In this document: positions 1 through 9,426 of the stretch, piece by piece | How the letters are laid out: each line of letters begins with the position of its first letter | Numbering within the stretch: position 1 is the stretch's first letter | From: Bog-950 sp046329535 | Lineage (GTDB): Bacteria; Bacteroidota; Bacteroidia; Chitinophagales; LD1 | Assembly: GCA_046329535.1 (NCBI GenBank) | Contig: JAXLUN010000002.1 | Location: forward strand, 310,001 to 374,000 | DNA length: 64,000 nt | Reading direction: 5' to 3' | The notes under the pieces: generated by a model | What the model saw: the letters and a program-made list of their open reading frames with translations, nothing else | Databases searched by the model: none | Told to the model about the DNA's origin: nothing | Translations under genes and position numbers: made by a program

Positions 1-723
1 TGGTCAGTTTCAAGCTTTTTAAAATTCGGTGCTCTGGGCCAGGAAAAATGGGGAGTGTCGGAAGTTGAGTTTCTTCGCAAGTACCCAGATGGAGAGCTGG
101 GTATTATTAAAGGTTTGAGACGCAACCCAACCTCGTTTTACAACCTGCACTATTTCAGTAAAACACCATTCTATTTTATTGGCAAAGATGGTATAAAACG
201 ATATGCTAAATACCGCGTGATACCAGCCGATAATGAACCTGAAACGGGAATCGTTAAACACCCTTCCGATGAGGATTTGGCAAACCAGCGTATACTTCCC
301 TTTGAAACCCGCGGCAGAAATTACCTGAAGTATGAATACGAAGATCGGGTTAAGAAACAGAGTCTTCGTTACCTGATGTCTATTCAGTTAAGAACTGCCT
401 GCGATGATGACGACCCGGAGATATTCAATAACATGATTCCATGGGATGATAAGATTTTCCCCTGGCACGATCTGGCTATTATTCAAATTGAAAAAACACT
501 GGACTGGAAAGAAAGTACTATGACCACATTCAGCGTAAACAATATGCCTGACACCTTGGGTGTGTTACCTGCTAAATCGGTGTATGACTATAATTCATTG
601 AATTATATGCGTGCTCATTCGGAGATAGCCCGTAAGGCCCGGTTGTTTTCTTACAAAGTATGGGGAATGGTGCCGCCCATACCCGATAACGATAATCGGA
701 ATGTAGATGATTGGGGTGTGTAA
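1..723 (+). CDS. Catalase-related heme protein (C-terminal part; 5' end outside window)
   Basis: The frame is open from the first base to a TAA at 721-723, and the residues before the first possible start (GTG at 55) read as normal protein (FGALGQEKWG), so the gene begins upstream of the window. About 240 residues are visible. The pattern resembles the C-terminal half of small catalase-like heme proteins: a strand with KYRVIPAD, an IQLRTA strand, a PWHDLAIIQIEKTLDW stretch, and a closing helix with AHSEIARKARLFSY that is similar to the INRAR helix of catalase-like proteins. The N-terminal catalytic His and the heme-distal residues would lie outside the window, so activity cannot be judged. 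In the family such proteins are peroxide- or lipid-peroxide-active heme enzymes. The family assignment rests on remembered motif similarity and is moderate. Confidence 0.5.
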   Translation, partial: WSVSSFLKFGALGQEKWGVSEVEFLRKYPDGELGIIKGLRRNPTSFYNLHYFSKTPFYFIGKDGIKRYAKYRVIPADNEPETGIVKHPSDEDLANQRILPFETRGRNYLKYEYEDRVKKQSLRYLMSIQLRTACDDDDPEIFNNMIPWDDKIFPWHDLAIIQIEKTLDWKESTMTTFSVNNMPDTLGVLPAKSVYDYNSLNYMRAHSEIARKARLFSYKVWGMVPPIPDNDNRNVDDWGV

Positions 724-809
724 AACATCAAGGATAACAACTCTGAGAAAGCCTTTTTATAGGCAACCATTATAAAACCGAAAACGTTATTACTCTAAAA
801 TATTAATAC

Positions 810-2651
810 ATGCGAAATCTACTTCTTCTGCTGATAACCACTTTTTATCTGAGTTTAACAGGCTCTGTTAATCAGACTGATATACTTAACCAATTGATGA
901 ATGTTAATCAACAATGGAGTAAGCAGCCAGAGGTTCAAGCTGTTATCCAAACAGTTGATTTGCCGGGAAACCAATCCTTTAATCAATGGATTTCAATCCA
1001 TTTAATGTTAGTTGAAAAGACTTTACGAGCTCGTGATACAAAACATCTTACACCCCTTCAAATACAAAACAGAAATAACTTACTGAGTGAACTGAACGGA
1101 TACTGGAAAGCTGGTGTATATCCGGTTAATGATTACCTCCCCTATAAAAATCCGGTATTTATTGATAGAAACGGTACACATTGTGCAGTGGGCTATCTGA
1201 TGATGCAGAGCGGTCAGGATGCCTTGGCGCAAACAATTGATGCGAACGAAAAGTTTGCCTACGTATATCAGATAAAAACTTCCGGTGTTAAGGAGTGGGC
1301 TGAGAATAACGGGTTTACTATAGACGAACTAGCCTGGATACAACCCGGATATCCGCCAAGCTTTGATGCGAAAGATTTGGATAAAGGCCTTAACGGACCG
1401 GTTAACTCTATAGTAATTGATAATACATCGCAAATAGTTTATGCTGCGGGTAATTTTTCTGGTAGCATCAGCGGAAACCTCTGTAACAACATTGCTGCCT
1501 GGGTCAATGGAATTGCCGGTTATGATTGGATTCCTTTAACAAGCGGGCTCAATGGCGTGGTTCATACACTACTGCTGCATAACAACAAACTGTATGCTGG
1601 CGGAACTTTTACAATGGCCGGTAATGTAGCAGTAAATCATGTGGCGATGTATGATATAGGTTCCGGACAATGGCAAACTATAGGCTCGCTGGACAGTACC
1701 GTTTATTCATTGAAAATCTACAACAACGAGCTGTATGCCGGAGGAAAATTTACCGGATTTGTTTCTAAATGGAATGATACAGCCTGGGTAGATATCAGTA
1801 CAGGGTTTCTGTATGGCGAAGGTGTTAGAACACTCGAGGTATGGAACAATGAATTGATTATTGGAGGTAATTTTGAACTGGCAACCGGTGCACTTCGAAA
1901 ACATGTGGCTTCTTATGATGGCACCTATATGGGCATCGTTGGCATGGGCACCGTTACACCTGTAAATGATTTTGAAGTACATAACGGAAACCTGTTTGCT
2001 GCCTGCGATATGGTTGAGGGAAATGATACCTGCGCCCTGGCAAAATTTGACAATGGTAATTGGGTAAAAGTAATTACAACTTCAACGGGTATGATGGACG
2101 GCTTGGGGGGCAACTCTATCAGGAAAATTGTTTCTGTTGGTAATGCTTTGCTCTGTGCGGGCGATTTTCAATGTGCATCGGGGCTTACTTGGGGTAATAA
2201 CCTGATGAGTTTTCAGCAACAGGTTATTGATACTGTGGTTTACAATGTTTACACTCCAATGCTCACTACTGACAATGCCCTGAACGAAGTAGTATTTACA
2301 CAAAACACCATCTACTTTGGTGGGGAGTTTATTGTAAATGCCTTTAGTGATACACTCAATCACATAGGCTATCTGGACTATAACGAAACAACTGTTCCTG
2401 TGCTTACAAAAACTAGCCGTGAGTTAAAGATATCACCCAATCCTGCTCATGAATGGTTGAATATATCGGTAGAACAGGGAGAAAACATAGACCATCTTGA
2501 AATTACTGATGCGCTAGGACGTCAGGTTTGGGAAGATAACCCAAGCCATGATTCAATAGATATCTCCGTATCTTCCTTGGCAAAAGGGGTGTATATCATC
2601 CGTAGTTTTTCCAATCGCAAGATGTCCGTTAAGCGATTTGTAAAAGATTAA
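810..2651 (+). CDS. Secreted T9SS beta-propeller-like protein with conserved N-terminal domain
   Basis: 613 residues. A signal peptide (MRNLLLLLITTFYLSLTGS) is followed by a domain of about 160 residues with the motif NGTHCAVGYLMMQSG and the ending NGFTIDELAWIQPGYP. From about residue 190 to 500 there are repeats of about 50 residues of the type NNKLYAGGTFT / NNELYAGGKFT / NNELIIGGNFE, which suggests a kelch-like beta-propeller. The C-terminus (about 535-613) is a type A T9SS sorting domain starting at SPNPA and ending in GVYIIRS...KRFVKD. The protein is therefore probably exported across the outer membrane and released or attached to the surface. The function of the N-terminal domain is unknown. 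The gene is monocistronic, with a terminator directly downstream. Confidence 0.8.
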   Translation: MRNLLLLLITTFYLSLTGSVNQTDILNQLMNVNQQWSKQPEVQAVIQTVDLPGNQSFNQWISIHLMLVEKTLRARDTKHLTPLQIQNRNNLLSELNGYWKAGVYPVNDYLPYKNPVFIDRNGTHCAVGYLMMQSGQDALAQTIDANEKFAYVYQIKTSGVKEWAENNGFTIDELAWIQPGYPPSFDAKDLDKGLNGPVNSIVIDNTSQIVYAAGNFSGSISGNLCNNIAAWVNGIAGYDWIPLTSGLNGVVHTLLLHNNKLYAGGTFTMAGNVAVNHVAMYDIGSGQWQTIGSLDSTVYSLKIYNNELYAGGKFTGFVSKWNDTAWVDISTGFLYGEGVRTLEVWNNELIIGGNFELATGALRKHVASYDGTYMGIVGMGTVTPVNDFEVHNGNLFAACDMVEGNDTCALAKFDNGNWVKVITTSTGMMDGLGGNSIRKIVSVGNALLCAGDFQCASGLTWGNNLMSFQQQVIDTVVYNVYTPMLTTDNALNEVVFTQNTIYFGGEFIVNAFSDTLNHIGYLDYNETTVPVLTKTSRELKISPNPAHEWLNISVEQGENIDHLEITDALGRQVWEDNPSHDSIDISVSSLAKGVYIIRSFSNRKMSVKRFVKD

Positions 2652-2670
2652 ACTTGCCAAAATATTTTGA

Positions 2671-2704
2671 AGGTGGTTCTCAAATAGATGAACCATCTTT
2701 TTTA
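2671..2704 (+). terminator. Rho-independent terminator after the beta-propeller gene
   Basis: The arms aggtggttc (2671-2679) and gaaccatct (2690-2698) pair over 9 bp with one G-U wobble, around a 10-nt loop. A T-rich tract follows. The structure covers the earliest in-frame ATG of the next gene (2688), which argues that the next gene starts further downstream. Confidence 0.7.
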
Positions 2705-2786
2705 TTTATATCCTTGCCATAGGGCTAATAAAAATCATGATGAAACCATATCGGGTATTCTTATAATTACGCCACAAAAAACAGGT

Positions 2787-3818
2787 ATGAAAGACGGAGT
2801 TTACTACAGCGAGTATCTGCAGCTCGATAAGATATTAGGCGCCCAGGAATTGGAGAGCGACAAAGCCAACGACCATGCACATGATGAAATGCTCTTCATC
2901 ATCATTCATCAAAGCTACGAACTTTGGTTTAAGCAGATTCTTTTTGAAGTAGGCTCTGTCATGAAAATTATGTCACAGCCGAATATCAGTGATAATTCGC
3001 CCGATTTGTTTACGGTCAATCACCGTCTCAGCCGTGTGGTTACTATTCTTGATATTCTGGTGCAGAAGGTAGACATTCTGGAAACCATGACTTCGCTTGA
3101 TTTTCTTGACTTCAGAAACAGACTGCGTCCAGCCTCCGGTTTTCAGAGCATTCAGTTCAAACTGCTGGAAGCACATTTAGGTCTGCGTATGCAAAACAGA
3201 CATGGTAAGGAATACTATACCAGCCAGCTAAAACCCGAGGATAAAAAGATTATTGAAGACGTAGAAAAAACCAAGCCGCTGATTGATTTAGTCAATGACT
3301 GGCTGGAGCGCATGCCGTTTTTCGATAAGCCCGAGTACTGGAACGGAGATGCTGCTACAGGTAATGAGCAGCCTTTCTGGAAACAATTTTCAGCCGCCTA
3401 CTCCACCAGTTTAGTGGATGCGGAAAAAACAAACTACGCGCGGTTTGAAGATTTGTTTTTGAGTACCGATAAAAAAGCCGAGTGGAGTTTATCACCTAAA
3501 GCAAGACGGGCGGCCTTGTTCATTTTGATGTATCGCGATTATCCGTTATTGCAAATGCCTTTCCAGTTTATCAATAATCTGCTAGAGATTGATAACACCT
3601 TATCAGCCTGGCGGTTCAGACATATCAATATGGTGCACCGCATGATTGGCACGCGCACCGGTACCGGAGGCAGTACTGGTAAAGATTATTTGCAGGGGGC
3701 ACTGAACAGTCACTACATTTTTAAAGAGTTTGCAGAACTGACCACGTTCATGATTGAAAGAAACAAGCTACCTAAACTTTCGCCCGAGCTCAGCAAGCGT
3801 TTAGGGTTTGGTTTATAA
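2787..3818 (+). CDS. kynA: Tryptophan 2,3-dioxygenase
   Basis: 343 residues from the ATG at 2787. An earlier ATG at 2688 would add 33 unrelated residues and lies in the preceding terminator, so it was not chosen. The enzyme is a cytosolic heme dioxygenase that opens the indole ring of L-tryptophan to N-formylkynurenine. Typical TDO signatures are visible: YYSEYLQLDKIL near the N-terminus, HDEMLFIIIHQSYELWFKQ, RLRPASGFQS, and the heme-ligand region with H279 in FRHINMVHRMIG, followed by TRTGTGGSTGKDYL. Kynurenine 3-monooxygenase lies about 4 kb downstream on the other strand, so the window holds two steps of tryptophan-to-quinolinate synthesis. Kynureninase and 3-hydroxyanthranilate dioxygenase are not in the window. 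Confidence 0.95.
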   Translation: MKDGVYYSEYLQLDKILGAQELESDKANDHAHDEMLFIIIHQSYELWFKQILFEVGSVMKIMSQPNISDNSPDLFTVNHRLSRVVTILDILVQKVDILETMTSLDFLDFRNRLRPASGFQSIQFKLLEAHLGLRMQNRHGKEYYTSQLKPEDKKIIEDVEKTKPLIDLVNDWLERMPFFDKPEYWNGDAATGNEQPFWKQFSAAYSTSLVDAEKTNYARFEDLFLSTDKKAEWSLSPKARRAALFILMYRDYPLLQMPFQFINNLLEIDNTLSAWRFRHINMVHRMIGTRTGTGGSTGKDYLQGALNSHYIFKEFAELTTFMIERNKLPKLSPELSKRLGFGL

Positions 3819-3825
3819 TACAGAC

Positions 3826-4149
3826 ATGGAAGAGAAAAAAAAATCCAGCAAAGGTTTTTGGATAGTATTTGGCTTATGTATAGTCTTTGCTGCCATTTCT
3901 ACGCTGGGCAATTTATTGGAGTACCGTAAAATGGATAAGTTGAACAGCGAGGGCAGACGTATCTTGGTGCCGGTAGATAGTGTCAGCAACAACAACAGCA
4001 GCAAGCACGAAATATTTGTGAAGTTCTCCGTAAACGGGCAAGAGTATTCAGCTACTAAAAAGATTAAATCAACTGTTGCTGTAGGCGATTCCGTACCGGT
4101 TTATTACCTGCCCCAAAATCCGGCAACTAACGGTATACCGCTGGAGTAG
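3826..4149 (+). CDS. Small membrane protein with DUF3592-like domain
   Basis: 107 residues from the ATG at 3826, only 7 bases after the kynA stop. A TTG at 3808 inside kynA is a less likely start. A lysine-rich N-terminus is followed by one transmembrane segment (FWIVFGLCIVFAAISTLG). An extracytoplasmic domain follows in which VKFSVNGQEYSATKKI and VGDSVPVYYLPQNP resemble the DUF3592 fold. The function is not known. The position suggests co-transcription with kynA, but no functional link can be inferred. It converges on recJ with a 7-bp gap. Confidence 0.65.
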   Translation: MEEKKKSSKGFWIVFGLCIVFAAISTLGNLLEYRKMDKLNSEGRRILVPVDSVSNNNSSKHEIFVKFSVNGQEYSATKKIKSTVAVGDSVPVYYLPQNPATNGIPLE

Positions 4150-4156
4150 TCTCTCC

Positions 4157-5848
4157 TTATTCAATATCCTTCACTATCATTTGTAAACGTACATTGCCAT
4201 TCCATTCATTTTCATCAATAGTGTAGGCTATATCAAAGGCTCCGCTTTTTACCAGATTAAACTTAATGGCCAGTCCAAAGCCTATTCCATCCACCACATT
4301 GCCGGTATTTTTCTTGACCGAAAATTTGATGTGCTCCTCTTTCACAACTTTACTCCAGCCATTGTCTTTTACCGAGCGGGTTACAAAAACGGGTTTCATG
4401 TTATCGGGGCCGAAGGGCGCCATCTGCTGAATAATACTGTAGAATTTCGGGGTAATATCATCCAATTCTATCTCCGCATCAATCTCCAGTTCGGGGGTTA
4501 GTTGTGCTTCGGTAATGCGTTCGCTCACCACGGCTTCAAACTTTTTCGAAAAAGCTTCAAAGTTTTCTTTAAGTAAGGTCATACCAGCCGCGAACTTATG
4601 CCCCCCAAACTGAATCAAATGTTCTCGGCATTCATAAATAGCTTCATACAAATCGAACCCTTTCACCGAGCGGGCGCTTCCCGAAAGTTTGCCATCGGCC
4701 TCGGCCAGAATAATGGTAGGGCGATAATACGTATCGGTTAAGCGTGAGGCAACAATACCTATCACGCCTTTATGCCAATCGCTGTGATATAAAACGGTCG
4801 ATTTGCGGTTCACCAGCTTTTCATCTTTCGAAATAATATCTAAGGCCTGCAAAGTAATATCTCTATCCAGCGATTTGCGGTCGGTATTGAATTTGTTTAA
4901 CTGAATAGCATGGGTTTCGGTATCATAATCAATATTATCGGCTATCAGCAGTTTCACGGCATGTTTCGCATCATCCATCCGGCCGGCAGCATTGATGCGC
5001 GGAGCCAGAATAAACACCACATCGGTAATATCCAGTTCCTTGGTTACGCCCGATAGTTCTATCAGTTTCCGCAAACCCGTCACAGGGTTTTCATTCACTT
5101 TTTTAAGCCCGTAAAAAGCCAGTATGCGATTCTCTCCGGTAATCGGTACAATATCGGCACCAATGCTGGTGCACACCAGGTCTAGGTACTGATAACAAGC
5201 CTGCAAATCCATACCGTGTTGCAAACAAAAAGCCTGTATCAGTTTAAAACCAATACCGCAACCACTCAGCTCTTTGTACGGATAATTACAGTCACTTCTT
5301 TTGGGGTCCAGCACGGCTACCGCCTTCGGAATTTCCTCGCCCGGATTGTGGTGGTCGCAGATGATGAAGTCTATGTTTTTCGATTGGGCATAATCCACTT
5401 TATCGTTGCTCTTGATACCGCAGTCAAGCGCGATGATGAGCGAGAAGTTATTATCGGCCGCAAAGTCAATGCCTTTAGTAGAAATGCCATACCCTTCTAA
5501 ATAGCGGTTAGGCACATAGTAATCTAAGTACGGATAAAACTCTTTGAAAAACGAAAACACCGTAGCCACAGCCGTAGTGCCGTCTACATCGTAATCGCCA
5601 TAAATCAGCATTTTTTCTTGGCGGGCAATAGCCTCGCTGATCCGGTTAATGGCTCGGTCCATATCCCTCATCAAAAATGGGTCGTGCAGTTCGCTGAGGT
5701 CGGGGCGAAAAAATTTCTTCGCCTCTTCATACGTTTCAATACCCCGCTGCACCAACAGCCGGCACAGCACCGGATGCACCTTCAACTCCTGTTGCAGAGC
5801 ATTCACCTTCTCTTCATCGGCCTGTTTTATCACCCATCTTTTTTGCAT
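4157..5848 (-). CDS. recJ: Single-stranded-DNA-specific exonuclease RecJ
   Basis: 563 residues, normal length. RecJ is a 5'-to-3' ssDNA exonuclease of recombination and mismatch repair. The DHH phosphoesterase motifs are present: GDYDVDGTTA near residue 94, ALDCGIKS, and DHHNPG at about 165, which provide the metal ligands. The DHHA1 domain carries GIVASRLTD, GSARSVKGFDLYEA and the GGHKFAAGM nucleotide-binding motif. The C-terminal 110 residues form the RecJ OB-fold (MAPFGPDNMKPVF). It is the last gene of a minus-strand run MBL hydrolase - kmo - subtilase - recJ with short gaps, but common transcription is only inferred. Confidence 0.95.
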   Translation of the reverse strand: MQKRWVIKQADEEKVNALQQELKVHPVLCRLLVQRGIETYEEAKKFFRPDLSELHDPFLMRDMDRAINRISEAIARQEKMLIYGDYDVDGTTAVATVFSFFKEFYPYLDYYVPNRYLEGYGISTKGIDFAADNNFSLIIALDCGIKSNDKVDYAQSKNIDFIICDHHNPGEEIPKAVAVLDPKRSDCNYPYKELSGCGIGFKLIQAFCLQHGMDLQACYQYLDLVCTSIGADIVPITGENRILAFYGLKKVNENPVTGLRKLIELSGVTKELDITDVVFILAPRINAAGRMDDAKHAVKLLIADNIDYDTETHAIQLNKFNTDRKSLDRDITLQALDIISKDEKLVNRKSTVLYHSDWHKGVIGIVASRLTDTYYRPTIILAEADGKLSGSARSVKGFDLYEAIYECREHLIQFGGHKFAAGMTLLKENFEAFSKKFEAVVSERITEAQLTPELEIDAEIELDDITPKFYSIIQQMAPFGPDNMKPVFVTRSVKDNGWSKVVKEEHIKFSVKKNTGNVVDGIGFGLAIKFNLVKSGAFDIAYTIDENEWNGNVRLQMIVKDIE

Positions 5849-5898
5849 GAGGCGAATATAGAAAAGGAGTCACCTAAATTCCTTAGAGAAGGAAGAAG

Positions 5899-7989
5899 CT
5901 ACTTAACCACCACAAACCTTTGCGACATATCGGCCAGGTGCAGCAGATAGATGCCATTGGGCAGGGTGCTGATGTCGAGCGAAGTAGAAGAGAGGCCGCT
6001 GTTAAAGGGTTGTATGGTTTGCAGCAGGATATGCCCCAGCATATCTGAAATGCGAAGCGGGAGGATAGCGTTACGGCTGGCATTTACCGATAAGTTCAGC
6101 TCGTTAGATGCGGGATTGGGCGAAAGACTTAGGTTCAGTTTATCGTCCGCCACTTCTTCAGTTCCGCTTATTACAACGGTTTGCTGAACTACGCAGCCCG
6201 AGATATTTTTCACATACACGGTATAGCTCCCATTGGTGAGAATGGTAAAAATGTAACCCGATTGATAGCTGATACCATCAATGGAATACAGCAACTGCTC
6301 GTTTCCGGCTGCGGCATTAATAGTAATGTTGCCGTTGTTGCCCCCATCGGCCGGAACTGTATTTACCGAAAGAATCTGAATGCTATCGGGGGTGTGCAGT
6401 TCTTCGGTATAAGTTCTGGAACAGCCGTTGGTATCGGTTACCGAAACCATATAGAAGCCCGAAGCTAAAGCCGTGCACTGATATCCGGTGATACTATTCG
6501 ACCATACAATATTATAGTCATTCACCGGACCGGGATTGAGCAGTGTCCACAGCACACCGTCAGCCGCATCGGAACAGGTAATATCCGACTTCTCTATCTG
6601 CAAATCAAATCCGCATGAATCACAATTGTATCGTTTCAAATTCTGAATAGCCCGATACATATTTAAGCGTCCGTTGGTGGTGGTAATATTATTTAAGGAA
6701 GAATTCCATTCCGAAGCATCGAGCAGATAATCCTTGACCAAAAGAGCAACAGAGTCCGGATGTTCATGGCAGGCATCTATCAGCCCTTTGCAGGCAGCGG
6801 CATACATGGCCGCTATGACACCGGCTACATGAGGGGTAGACATAGAAGTGCCCGTCATAGTATTATACTGGTTGCCGTGGTACGAAGAAAAAACCTGTGT
6901 GCCGGGGGCGCCTAAATCAATGGTGGTTTTGCCATAAGCTGCTCCTACATTTTTCACATCGTTGCGGGTGGTATTGGTAACAGTAATCAGATAATTGCTG
7001 GGGCACTCGGTGGGTATATCGTGCATGAGGTCAACATTGGTGTTGGTATTGGCAGTGGCACCGGCACTTAAAATACCGGCAGCGCCCATACTGTCATACA
7101 TAGCACACCAAATAGGGTAATTCCCCGCCAAACCATTGTTTACCCCAAACGATGAATTGGTAGAAACAATAAAGGCGCCTTTGGTACCAAAGGTGTTGGC
7201 GTACAACAAACGCATTTCGCGCACATAGTCGTAGGCTTTAACCACGTTGCTTTCAATGGTAGAGCCATATACAACCGGCAATATTTTAGCACCCCAGCAT
7301 ACTCCGGCAACCCCTAATCCGTTGTTGCCTTTGGCTGCGGCAATACCGGCTATGTGCATACTATGGTCATATATGCCCGATACATCGCCCGTGTTTAAAT
7401 AGGCATTCCAGCCGTTTACATCATCAATGTATCCATTGTTATCATCATCAATACCATTGCCGGGCACCTCGCTGTAGTTGGTAAAAAAATTAATGTCTTC
7501 GTGTAGCAAATCTACCTTACCATCAATCACGGCAATTACAATGGTATCGCCATCGGCTGTCAGGTTACCGGTATTAAGTTGCCAGGCTTCGGTGGCTTCA
7601 ATATCGGCACCGGGGTAACCGCTGCTCTGCCCGGTGTTCAGCATATTCCACTGCTGATTAAAGTTAGGGTCGTTAGGGGTAACGGTGCGCTCGGCAAACT
7701 GATGATTGAACTGTGCCAGCTTCACGTGCGCATTGTTCTTTAGTGCATAGAGCAGGGCTTCATCGGTAGTGGTCTCGTTTTTTTTCAGCAGATAAATCTT
7801 CATCCGCTCCGAGAGGCATTCCTTTACAGCTACCGCAGGCATTTCCTGCAACAGCGAAGTGATGTGGTGTTCCGGTTTCAGCATCACGATAAACTCGCTG
7901 GCCACCGGGTTCACCTCTTCTTCAAACTGAGCAAACAGTTGGGTGCAGATAAACAACAACAGAAATGCCGGAACCAAACGCATAGACAT
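5899..7989 (-). CDS. Secreted S8 family serine protease with T9SS sorting domain
   Basis: 696 residues. Signal peptide (LVPAFLLLFICTQLFAQ), then a prodomain of about 80 residues and a subtilase domain. The catalytic triad is visible as D156 (AVIDGKVDL), H209 (HSMHIAGI) and S382 (GTSMSTPHVAG). The motifs deviate from the textbook form: DTG is DGK, HGTHVAG is HSMHIAG, and the position of the oxyanion-hole Asn (AGN) reads AGA at 309-311. A SprB/PKD-like segment (ITCSDAADG..., DTNGCSRTY) and a T9SS type A sorting domain starting SPNPAS follow. The product is likely exported to the cell surface or medium. It follows kmo by 35 bases on the same strand. Confidence 0.9.
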   Translation of the reverse strand: MSMRLVPAFLLLFICTQLFAQFEEEVNPVASEFIVMLKPEHHITSLLQEMPAVAVKECLSERMKIYLLKKNETTTDEALLYALKNNAHVKLAQFNHQFAERTVTPNDPNFNQQWNMLNTGQSSGYPGADIEATEAWQLNTGNLTADGDTIVIAVIDGKVDLLHEDINFFTNYSEVPGNGIDDDNNGYIDDVNGWNAYLNTGDVSGIYDHSMHIAGIAAAKGNNGLGVAGVCWGAKILPVVYGSTIESNVVKAYDYVREMRLLYANTFGTKGAFIVSTNSSFGVNNGLAGNYPIWCAMYDSMGAAGILSAGATANTNTNVDLMHDIPTECPSNYLITVTNTTRNDVKNVGAAYGKTTIDLGAPGTQVFSSYHGNQYNTMTGTSMSTPHVAGVIAAMYAAACKGLIDACHEHPDSVALLVKDYLLDASEWNSSLNNITTTNGRLNMYRAIQNLKRYNCDSCGFDLQIEKSDITCSDAADGVLWTLLNPGPVNDYNIVWSNSITGYQCTALASGFYMVSVTDTNGCSRTYTEELHTPDSIQILSVNTVPADGGNNGNITINAAAGNEQLLYSIDGISYQSGYIFTILTNGSYTVYVKNISGCVVQQTVVISGTEEVADDKLNLSLSPNPASNELNLSVNASRNAILPLRISDMLGHILLQTIQPFNSGLSSTSLDISTLPNGIYLLHLADMSQRFVVVK

Positions 7990-8024
7990 ATTTATAAGTA
8001 AGACGCAGATAAAGATAGAAAAGT

Positions 8025-9374
8025 TCAGGCCGGGTTAGCCTTTACCCATTCCTCGGCCAGCTGAATTATCTCATCACTGTCCCAACGCTGTTCAATATCG
8101 GGCAGGGCCATGATTATATCCAGTAGCTCGTTTTGCTTTTCACCACGCAGTTTGGCTTCGTTGTAACTCAGGTCGCTGAACACTACCATGCTGTAATGTG
8201 TCATAAATCGGGGCGATAGTTTTTCGGCAATCTTCTTTTCTATCTGCGTGCGCAGCTGAAAATCTTTTCGGCCGCTCAGGTCGCGCATTTCAATATAGTT
8301 GTGCAGCGCCAAATCCAGAATAGCATCGCCATTCGGTTTGCGCTGATGCTGATATTTATCTAAAGCCAGCGGCCAGTCTTCGTTGGTGGCATCCAGAATT
8401 TCGTCCAGCTCCTTCACATCTTCAAAACCGCATATCATACCCTGACCGTAAAAAGGAACAATGGCATGAGCAGCATCGCCAATCAAGGCCGCCTTGTTAT
8501 ACACCCACGGAAAACAACGAATGGTAACCAAAGATGAGGTAGGATTTTCATGATAGGTCTTTACCAAATCAGGCATCAGTTTCACCGCATCGGCAAACTG
8601 GGTGTTGAAGAATGTTTCAATGTCTTTATCTGTTTTCAAAGAGCCAAACGAGTTCTCTCCTTCTTTAGGCGCAAACAGCGTAACCGTAAAACTACCATCC
8701 AGATTCGGCAGGGCAATCATCATAAAATTGCCACGCGGCCAAATGTGCAGCGCATGTTTTTCCATTAAATGCGCACCGTCTTTACCCGGAGGAATGTGTA
8801 ACTCCTTATAGCAATAAGGCTCGTATTGCTGTTGCAGATTAAAGTCGGGAGTGCGCTGCATTTCATAACGCACTTCGCTGAAAGCGCCATCGGCACCAAA
8901 AATATAATCGGTGTTTTCTACGGTGACCAGTTCGCCATCGGGCTTTTCAAAAACCAAACGGTTTTTCTTCAGGTCAATCTCTTTACAGCGATGGTCGAAA
9001 TGAAAATGCACATCCGGAAATTTCTCCGCTTCTTCTACCATCAGTCGGTTCAGGTCGCCCCGGCTAACCGAAAAAATGGCCTGACCTTCTTTCCCATAAG
9101 GAGTCAACTGTGTATTGCCTTGCAGGTCGTGAATCATGCGACCGTTCATCGGTATTACCATTTTGGTAACGGGCACATCCAGCCCGATACGTTTCAGGGC
9201 CTTCCAGCCCCGGTAGCTCAGCGCCAGATTAATAGAGCGCCCGCCTATATAACCGGCCTTGCGCATATCGGGTCTGCGTTCATATACGTTTACATGATGT
9301 CCTCGTTTGCTTAGGTAACAGGCCAGAATGGAACCTACCAAACCCGCGCCTACAATGGTGATATTTTTTTGCAT
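8025..9374 (-). CDS. kmo: Kynurenine 3-monooxygenase
   Basis: 449 residues. The enzyme is a FAD-dependent aromatic hydroxylase that converts L-kynurenine to 3-hydroxykynurenine with NADPH and O2. The N-terminal Rossmann motif VGAGLVGSILA binds FAD. GGRSINLALSYRGWKAL is characteristic of KMO rather than general aromatic hydroxylases. The second FAD motif is GDAAHAIVPFYGQGM. Length and motifs match bacterial KMO. Together with kynA in the window this supports a tryptophan-to-NAD route. Upstream at 53 bases is the MBL hydrolase, and downstream is the subtilase. Confidence 0.93.
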   Translation of the reverse strand: MQKNITIVGAGLVGSILACYLSKRGHHVNVYERRPDMRKAGYIGGRSINLALSYRGWKALKRIGLDVPVTKMVIPMNGRMIHDLQGNTQLTPYGKEGQAIFSVSRGDLNRLMVEEAEKFPDVHFHFDHRCKEIDLKKNRLVFEKPDGELVTVENTDYIFGADGAFSEVRYEMQRTPDFNLQQQYEPYCYKELHIPPGKDGAHLMEKHALHIWPRGNFMMIALPNLDGSFTVTLFAPKEGENSFGSLKTDKDIETFFNTQFADAVKLMPDLVKTYHENPTSSLVTIRCFPWVYNKAALIGDAAHAIVPFYGQGMICGFEDVKELDEILDATNEDWPLALDKYQHQRKPNGDAILDLALHNYIEMRDLSGRKDFQLRTQIEKKIAEKLSPRFMTHYSMVVFSDLSYNEAKLRGEKQNELLDIIMALPDIEQRWDSDEIIQLAEEWVKANPA

Positions 9375-9426
9375 GAGGCGAATGTGAGAAATTTTGAGAA
9401 TTGTAAAAGATGATTAACCACAGCCC

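Noticed and set aside
2688..2786. In-frame ATG upstream of kynA giving a 33-residue extension
   Set aside because: It lies within the preceding terminator hairpin and the residues do not resemble TDO.
8826..9314. Open frame of 162 codons on the plus strand
   Set aside because: It is antisense to kmo, which has clear homology; no own homology or start signal.
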